8,161 bases of DNA, taken from positions 1-8,161 of the forward strand of contig JAHEDF010000157.1 in assembly GCA_024641365.1 (NCBI GenBank). The letters are read 5' to 3'. This document shows, in pieces, positions 1 through 5,137 of this stretch. How positions within the stretch are numbered: position 1 is the stretch's first letter; the number at the start of each line of letters is the position of its first letter. The notes beneath the pieces are model-generated. The model did not search any database and was not told the DNA's origin. It saw only the letters and a list, made by a program, of their open reading frames with translations. Source of the DNA: Planctomycetota bacterium (GTDB lineage Bacteria; Planctomycetota; UBA11346). Position numbers and translations under genes: made by a program.

Positions 1-3000
1 ATGCCAAGGAAATGACAGAGCTTGATCTCTTGGTCGAAAAAGCGGATGCGGTAATTGCTGACATCATCGCGGGAAAGCCAGCGCAACCAGTACCAATTAA
101 ACCAGCTATTCCTCCGGCAGAAACAGCAGCGCCAGATCCTGGTTTTACGATTGATCCGAGTTTGCAAACGTCGTTATACGCCGCTAATCCGATGATTAGT
201 AAACCCGTGCATATGGCTTTTGATGGACAAGGACGCTTGTGGGTCGCGTCAACGCCAATTTATCCGATGATAGAACCAGGTGCTACCGCCAGCGATCGCA
301 TTTTTGTACTCGAAGATAAAGATCACGATGGGAAAGCGGATCGCTCAACGGTTTTTGCTGATGATTTATTAATTCCAACAGGCATTGCGGTTGTTGAACG
401 CGCTGATGGAAAAATGTCATGTTATGTTGGTGCATCTACAGAGATGTTGTTATTCACGGATACCAATGGTGATGGAAAAGCAGATGAGCGTCGCACGGTT
501 TTATCAGGATTTGGCACCGAAGACACACATCATACCGTGCATACGTTATATTGGGGTCATGATGGCTGTCTCTATTTTAATCAAAGTGTTTATATCCACA
601 CACATTTAGAAACACCGTGGGGTGTGGTGCGATTAAATGCGGGCGGAGTTTTTCGCTACGATCAAGACAGTGAACGCGTCGAAGTGTTAATTAAAGGATT
701 ATGGAATACCTGGGGACATCAGATGAATGCTGATGGGCAATCATTCTTTACGGATGGTGCTGGTAGTAGCGGTATTAGTTGGGGTTTCCCAGGAGCAGTT
801 TTTCATCCCAGTGAAGGTGCACGCGGCACCGTAAAGGGAATTAGTCCGGGAGGGTATCCAAAATTCGCCGGTCTCGAATTAATTGATAGTCCATTATTTC
901 CACCTGAATGGCAAGGCGATGCCATTACGGGAGACTTCCGCGCTCATCGTCTTGTGCGTATGAAAATTACTGATTTATCACCAGAACGATCTGGCTATGT
1001 GACTAATGATGAACCAGATATTATGCGCACTGCTGACGCGTGGTTTCGACCTATCGCAATAAAACATGGACCAGATGGCGCATTATATGTCGCAGACTGG
1101 ACCAACCCGGTTATTAATCATGGTGAAGTTGATTTTCGCGATGAACGTCGCGATAAAGAGCACGGCCGTATTTGGCGCATATCGCCAATTAAAGCCACGC
1201 CATTGACCTGGAGTCCGGTTGCCGGTCGCGACATTCCCGCGCTGTGCACGGCGTTATTATCTGCCAACACGTGGGAACGTGATACGGCACGTCGACAATT
1301 ATTAGCGCGTATGAATGATGATGTAGCGGCGACAATTTCGCAGTGGTCAACAAAAAATGGTACAGCGCTTGCGCGACGTGAAGTGGCTCAGGTTTTATAT
1401 GGTAACGGACGTTTTGAGCAGGCTATTGCATTACTGGATATGCAGGATGCAGGACAACGCGGAATAAAGGCGCGTTGGTTAGGACAGGCACCAACCAAAT
1501 ATAGTGCTGAATTAGCGCAATTGGCCGCTGATAAAACGCCACGCGTACGCTTAGAGGCGATGCGCGCTTTGGCACGCGAAGCGAATCTGAAAACGTCAGA
1601 AGCTGCTTTAATGGCTGTCTCACAATTGCCACATGATGATCAATATTATGAATTTGCTAGCACCATGACGATGCGCAGTTTAACCGCTCCGTGGGTGGCC
1701 GCTTTACAAGATGGCACCTGGTCGATTAACGGTCGCGAAGATCTTGCGGTGCGCGGATTGATTGCGCTTAATCCAGATCAAGCAGCTCCAGCAGCGCAAA
1801 TTATATTAAGCAAACAGCAAACATTGGCGTTGGCTCCGTGGCCAGCATTAATTGCTCATGCGGGTGATGAAAAAAATGTGGCACGATTATTTGCTGAATT
1901 ACCAGGCACGTTGTCCGCGAAAGACCTAGCTGCTGCATTACATGCTTGCGCGGATGCAGCTGAGCGAAAAATAGCTGCTCCGGCAGATGTAGCGACTTTA
2001 GCAGACTTTTTACAGCATACAGATCAACAAATTCGTGTGGCTGCGATTCGCTTAGTCGGAGCGTGGCGACAAAATAAATTCATTCCAACTATTGGCGCAT
2101 TGGCAGCGGATGAAAAAATACGTAAGGATGTTTTAAGTGCCCTTGAGAAAAATGGCAAACCCGCTCTGCCAGAATTACAAAAACTCTTAGCAACAGAAAA
2201 AGATGCGGGAACACGCTCGAGTATTATTGGCAGTATTGCAAAGATTGATGGTAACGTGGCGCTAGAAGTGGTGATGCCATTATTATTGACGACTACGACG
2301 GATCATGAAGCGGCCGGATTATGGCGCGTTTTATGGCCTGCGGGTGGCATGATGGATAAAGTGGTAAAAAATGGTTTACCGAAAGATTTGCCCGCGCACG
2401 TCATCAAAGGTGGTTTAACCACAGCACGTGAATTAGGAAAGCGTGGCAAGAAATTAGAGGATTTATTTTCGAAAGCGATGCCAAAACAAAATGTTGTTGC
2501 CCAAACGGACCGTCCCGCAGATATGAAAGGATGGATGGCATTAGTGGCTAAAAGTGGTGATCCGGCCAAAGGAGAACAGTTATATTTTAGTACCGGCATG
2601 TCCTGCGTGCAGTGTCATGCCATTGGTGGTGTTGGTGGAAAATTAGGACCTGATATGAGTACGCTCGGTGCGAGTGCGCCGCTCGATTATATTATTGAAA
2701 GCGTTCAAAATCCGACGGCAAAAGTTAAAGAAGGGTATCATGCGGTTAATTTCCGTCTCAAAGATGGCAGTATGGTGATGGGCATTCCTTTTAATGAGGA
2801 TGATAAGGAAATTAAAATTCGTTTACCAGGTTTAGAGCAAGTGGTCGCAAAAGATGCGATTAAAGGACGCGACACCATGGGCAGTTTAATGCCGCCAGGA
2901 TTAATAGATGCGTTGCCCATTGCTGACCAAGCCAATATCTATGCATTTTTATCACAATTAGGAAAACCCGGAGCTTACGATGCGAGCGATGGTCGCGTGG

Positions 3001-3368
3001 CACGCTTATTTTATGTGCAAGATAGTCTTCCTGCAGATAAAGTTGATGCGCTCGCAGGAAAACCCACCGCATTAAGTTTAGTTGATGGTCGCGTTTTGCC
3101 GGGCGCATGGCGTACAGCAATCAGTGCCATTTCAGGTAATCAAAATCTCTATGCAGTTGCCGTACTTGATGTAGGAAATGCTGGCGAATTAGCATTAGAA
3201 ATAGAAGGCGCTGATCGTCCGTGGGTAGATGGTATTCGTTTAGATCCCGGACAAAAAGGCGGGCCGCTCGGTGCGGGCCTGCACATCATTGGGGTATCAA
3301 TAAACCGTGCCAAACCACCTGCTGTATTACGTATTCGCTCGAATATTGGACGCTTTGTGGTGCCGTGA
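1..3368 (+). CDS. PVC-type dehydrogenase (beta-propeller)/HEAT-like/cytochrome c fusion protein, 5' end outside window
   Basis: Probable periplasmic oxidoreductase passing electrons from an unknown, perhaps sugar-like, substrate to a covalently bound haem. Residues are numbered from the first in-frame ATG at 12. Residues 1-45 are a short helix and a proline-rich linker. About 45-392 form a propeller of the PVC membrane-bound dehydrogenase type, with Ca-type loops D102-K-D104-H-D106-G and D150-T-N152-G-D154-G and a closing H384-G-R-I-W-R signature. About 400-835 are Ala/Leu-rich helical HEAT-like repeats, for example near 508-523 and 668-690. About 850-985 form a cytochrome domain with C865-V-Q-C868-H869 and likely axial Met960 in an S-L-M-P-P-G context. 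About 990-1118 look like a beta-rich tail common after such haem domains. The frame is open to position 3 and no signal peptide is visible, although haem attachment requires export, so the true start probably lies upstream. The stop is TGA at 3366-3368. The family is clear; the substrate is unknown. Confidence 0.9.
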   Translation, partial: AKEMTELDLLVEKADAVIADIIAGKPAQPVPIKPAIPPAETAAPDPGFTIDPSLQTSLYAANPMISKPVHMAFDGQGRLWVASTPIYPMIEPGATASDRIFVLEDKDHDGKADRSTVFADDLLIPTGIAVVERADGKMSCYVGASTEMLLFTDTNGDGKADERRTVLSGFGTEDTHHTVHTLYWGHDGCLYFNQSVYIHTHLETPWGVVRLNAGGVFRYDQDSERVEVLIKGLWNTWGHQMNADGQSFFTDGAGSSGISWGFPGAVFHPSEGARGTVKGISPGGYPKFAGLELIDSPLFPPEWQGDAITGDFRAHRLVRMKITDLSPERSGYVTNDEPDIMRTADAWFRPIAIKHGPDGALYVADWTNPVINHGEVDFRDERRDKEHGRIWRISPIKATPLTWSPVAGRDIPALCTALLSANTWERDTARRQLLARMNDDVAATISQWSTKNGTALARREVAQVLYGNGRFEQAIALLDMQDAGQRGIKARWLGQAPTKYSAELAQLAADKTPRVRLEAMRALAREANLKTSEAALMAVSQLPHDDQYYEFASTMTMRSLTAPWVAALQDGTWSINGREDLAVRGLIALNPDQAAPAAQIILSKQQTLALAPWPALIAHAGDEKNVARLFAELPGTLSAKDLAAALHACADAAERKIAAPADVATLADFLQHTDQQIRVAAIRLVGAWRQNKFIPTIGALAADEKIRKDVLSALEKNGKPALPELQKLLATEKDAGTRSSIIGSIAKIDGNVALEVVMPLLLTTTTDHEAAGLWRVLWPAGGMMDKVVKNGLPKDLPAHVIKGGLTTARELGKRGKKLEDLFSKAMPKQNVVAQTDRPADMKGWMALVAKSGDPAKGEQLYFSTGMSCVQCHAIGGVGGKLGPDMSTLGASAPLDYIIESVQNPTAKVKEGYHAVNFRLKDGSMVMGIPFNEDDKEIKIRLPGLEQVVAKDAIKGRDTMGSLMPPGLIDALPIADQANIYAFLSQLGKPGAYDASDGRVARLFYVQDSLPADKVDALAGKPTALSLVDGRVLPGAWRTAISAISGNQNLYAVAVLDVGNAGELALEIEGADRPWVDGIRLDPGQKGGPLGAGLHIIGVSINRAKPPAVLRIRSNIGRFVVP

Positions 3369-3571
3369 ACGAAGGTAAAACAATTTCATTAGCGATAAAG
3401 TTAAGTGGCGACCTACATCATGGTGGTTACTGCTGACTCATTTCGCCATTTGTTTGTCCACAAGAAACAAGGCAGGCGCACAGGACACTGACACGCCGTG
3501 TGGAGCCACGATTTAGTCTTACAAGCCTTACATAGTCAGCTTGGTACATCCCCAGCGTCCTTGGGGGTACC
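3369..3571. other. Non-coding gap between dehydrogenase and caspase-like genes
   Basis: These 203 bases hold no convincing gene. I see no terminator with a T-tract after the upstream stop and no clear -35/-10 pair; the best -10-like string is TACATA at 3529-3534, without a matching -35. Small inverted repeats are TTGTTT/AAACAA (3450-3455 and 3465-3470) and ACACG-C-CGTGT just before 3502. The right end forms the start-site hairpin listed separately. The length and this structure suggest that the downstream gene has its own leader rather than tight translational coupling, but this is inference. Confidence 0.6.
3543..3571 (+). promoter_or_regulatory. Hairpin abutting the start codon of the caspase-like gene
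   Basis: GGTAC at 3543-3547 pairs with GTACC at 3567-3571. After a two-base AT bulge, CCCCA at 3550-3554 pairs with TGGGG at 3562-3566, with a possible G-T wobble inside and a loop of about five bases. The stem ends on the base immediately before the ATG at 3572. It includes the only G-rich stretch (GGGGG) where a ribosome binding site would sit. It could limit translation initiation or act as a regulatory switch. It has no following T-run, so it is not a standard terminator. The pairing is seen in the sequence; the regulatory role is inference. Confidence 0.5.
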
Positions 3572-5065
3572 ATGCGTTTACCATCTTACTGCACCGTCGC
3601 CGCCTCACTGATGTTGAGTGCGTGTTCGCTCACTGCTGCTGATCGCGTTTTTGTTTTTGGTGGCGGTTATAGCCCGAGTGGCAATCAAGTATCCCTTGAA
3701 AAAAATGTTCAATACTTTCAGCGCATTATGCCAATTTTGGGATTGGCTGAAGCGCCACAACATATTTTATTTGCTGATGGGAAAGACCCTGATCGAGATT
3801 TACAAGTTTTAGACCCCAAACATTTTGCCTCTGACAATGTGCACTTAGCCGCTCAAATTTTAGGAAGTGATAGAGGCATCGATCATTTATATCGCACAAA
3901 TAATGTTGAATCTGTAAGTAACTCATGCACCACCAAATCAATTGACTCCTATTTTGATGAAGCGGAAAAATTTCCAGAACAAGATCGTTTACTGGTTTAT
4001 TATACCGGACATGGCGGTGGCAGTTCGGATAAGAAAGCACCTCGCAATACCGATTTGCGCTTATGGAATGGTGAAAAATTAAAAGTAAATGAGTTTGTAA
4101 AGCGTTTAGATAAATTACCAAAAACGATGCCTGTGGTATTAGTTATGGTGCAGTGCCATTCCGGTGGTTTTGCAGATGTAATTTTTAAAGACGGGGATGA
4201 GAAAAAAGAACTCTCTGAACATCAACGGTGCGGATTCTTTTCTACGGTTCCCGAACGAGTTGCAGCCGGTTGTACTCCCGACATCAATGAAGAAAATTAT
4301 CAAGAATACAGTACCTTCTTCTGGGCGGCGTTAAGTGGTCAATCACGTTTAGGTGACACCATCGTAAAACCAGATTATAATAATGATAAAGTTATTTCAT
4401 TTAATGAAGCGCATGCTTATGTGACGCTGACGAGTGACACCATTGATATTCCAATTAAAACCAGTGATATTTTCTTGCGCAAATTTGCGGATCTCAAAGA
4501 CGATGATAAAGCAACGTTATCAGTTAAGAGTAAATACGATGATATCATAAAAGCAGCTGGATCCATTGATAAAAAGGTACTGAATGGATTATCCGATACC
4601 TTAAAATTATCTGACGATGACCGTATGAAGGAAGTTCGTGAGCTAGAAAAAAGTATCAATGAAAAGAAGAAGAAAATTGATTCTGAGATTAAGAGTTTAG
4701 ATAAAGACTTAGCATCTAGTCGCAGTGCAATTGCTCGCGATATTCGTTCAAAATGGCCTGAATTAGCCAACCCATTTCATCCATTAGCACAAAAATTATT
4801 ACAAGATGAAAAAGGCCCATTGTATATGGAAATTAGTAAACATGAGAAATGTGCTGCGTATTGTGAATTACGCGATAAACGAGAAAAACTATCCACTGAA
4901 AAACATGATTTAGCTCGCCAAGAAGCGAAAGTACAACGCTTTATTCGTGCGTTTGAAAATGTTGTCTTAGAGCAGCGTTTACAAGAAAGTGCTGATGCTG
5001 ATATTAAAAAGTCATATGAAAAGCTTATTGAACTCGAATCCGGCACGCTCAGTAAAAAAGGTTAA
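3572..5065 (+). CDS. Caspase-like (clan CD) cysteine protease, probable lipoprotein with coiled-coil tail
   Basis: A 497-residue predicted extracytoplasmic protease. The ATG at 3572 is the only sensible start: an in-frame TAG lies at 3533-3535 and no start codon lies between. Residues 1-17 resemble a short lipoprotein signal with lipobox L15-S-A-C18, though the n-region has only one Arg. Strand VFVFGGG (27-32) is followed by S-P-x-x-N-Q-V-S-L-E-x-N (34-45). The catalytic dyad fits clan CD: His147 in Y-Y-T-G-H-G-G after a hydrophobic strand, and Cys195 in V-Q-C-H-S-G-G-F after PVVLVMV. An EF-hand-like loop spans D268-E279. Residues about 350-393 and 415-490 are Lys/Glu-rich and likely coiled coil, with C427 and C431 able to form a disulfide. 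The gene ends in tandem TAA codons (5063-5068). It most resembles legumain/C13-like or general caspase-family proteins; the substrate is unknown. Part of the gene looks more A/T-rich than its neighbours. Confidence 0.8.
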   Translation: MRLPSYCTVAASLMLSACSLTAADRVFVFGGGYSPSGNQVSLEKNVQYFQRIMPILGLAEAPQHILFADGKDPDRDLQVLDPKHFASDNVHLAAQILGSDRGIDHLYRTNNVESVSNSCTTKSIDSYFDEAEKFPEQDRLLVYYTGHGGGSSDKKAPRNTDLRLWNGEKLKVNEFVKRLDKLPKTMPVVLVMVQCHSGGFADVIFKDGDEKKELSEHQRCGFFSTVPERVAAGCTPDINEENYQEYSTFFWAALSGQSRLGDTIVKPDYNNDKVISFNEAHAYVTLTSDTIDIPIKTSDIFLRKFADLKDDDKATLSVKSKYDDIIKAAGSIDKKVLNGLSDTLKLSDDDRMKEVRELEKSINEKKKKIDSEIKSLDKDLASSRSAIARDIRSKWPELANPFHPLAQKLLQDEKGPLYMEISKHEKCAAYCELRDKREKLSTEKHDLARQEAKVQRFIRAFENVVLEQRLQESADADIKKSYEKLIELESGTLSKKG

Positions 5066-5072
5066 TAACAGT

Positions 5073-5102
5073 CTGTAGTATTTCTAACTGTAGTATTTCT
5101 AA
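5073..5102. repeat. Tandem duplication of a 15-bp unit
   Basis: CTGTAGTATTTCTAA occurs twice with no mismatch and no spacer, at 5073-5087 and 5088-5102. It lies just after the caspase-like gene's double stop and before the convergent inverted repeat. A simple slippage or duplication event explains it; a binding site for a regulator is possible but unsupported. Confidence 0.9.
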
Positions 5103-5107
5103 ATTCG

Positions 5108-5137
5108 ACATGTTGCGGAAATTATTCCGTAATATGT
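5108..5137 (+). terminator. Strong inverted repeat at convergent junction, likely 3' end structure of the caspase-like transcript
   Basis: ACATGTTGCGGAA (5108-5120) faces TTCCGTAATATGT (5125-5137) around the four-base loop ATTA, giving a 13-bp stem. On the plus-strand RNA the two imperfect positions (5112/5133 and 5115/5130) are G-U wobbles; on the minus-strand RNA they become C-A mismatches. The structure therefore favours the plus transcript coming from the caspase-like gene. It overlaps the stop codon (5122-5124) and last codons of the opposing PBP2 gene. No T-run follows on either strand, so it may be a weak intrinsic terminator or an RNA-end stabiliser. Confidence 0.5.

Noticed and set aside
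3450..3470. TTGTTT/AAACAA inverted repeat as a terminator or operator
   Set aside because: Short A/T stem with a nine-base loop and no T-tract; too weak to call as either.
3420..3491. Short ATG-initiated frame of 23 codons in the gap before the caspase-like gene
   Set aside because: No ribosome binding site, no recognisable product, and too short to separate from chance.
3506..3534. Sigma-70 promoter for the caspase-like gene
   Set aside because: TACATA could pass as a -10, but the sequence 17 bases upstream does not resemble a -35 box.
3726..4121. Open frame of 131 codons on the minus strand, antisense to the caspase-like gene
   Set aside because: It lies wholly within a gene that has clear protease motifs, and its product shows no recognisable domain, signal or conserved pattern. 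It is a shadow of the coding strand's composition.
4417..4770. Open frame of 117 codons on the minus strand, rich in Ser, Leu and Phe
   Set aside because: The composition is what antisense reading of Lys/Glu/Asp-rich coiled-coil codons produces; no independent evidence supports a gene.
3572..5065. The caspase-like gene and the PBP2 gene as one functional system, for example a defence module
   Set aside because: They are convergent, not co-transcribed, and share no partner domains; no effector or sensor genes of known defence systems are present.
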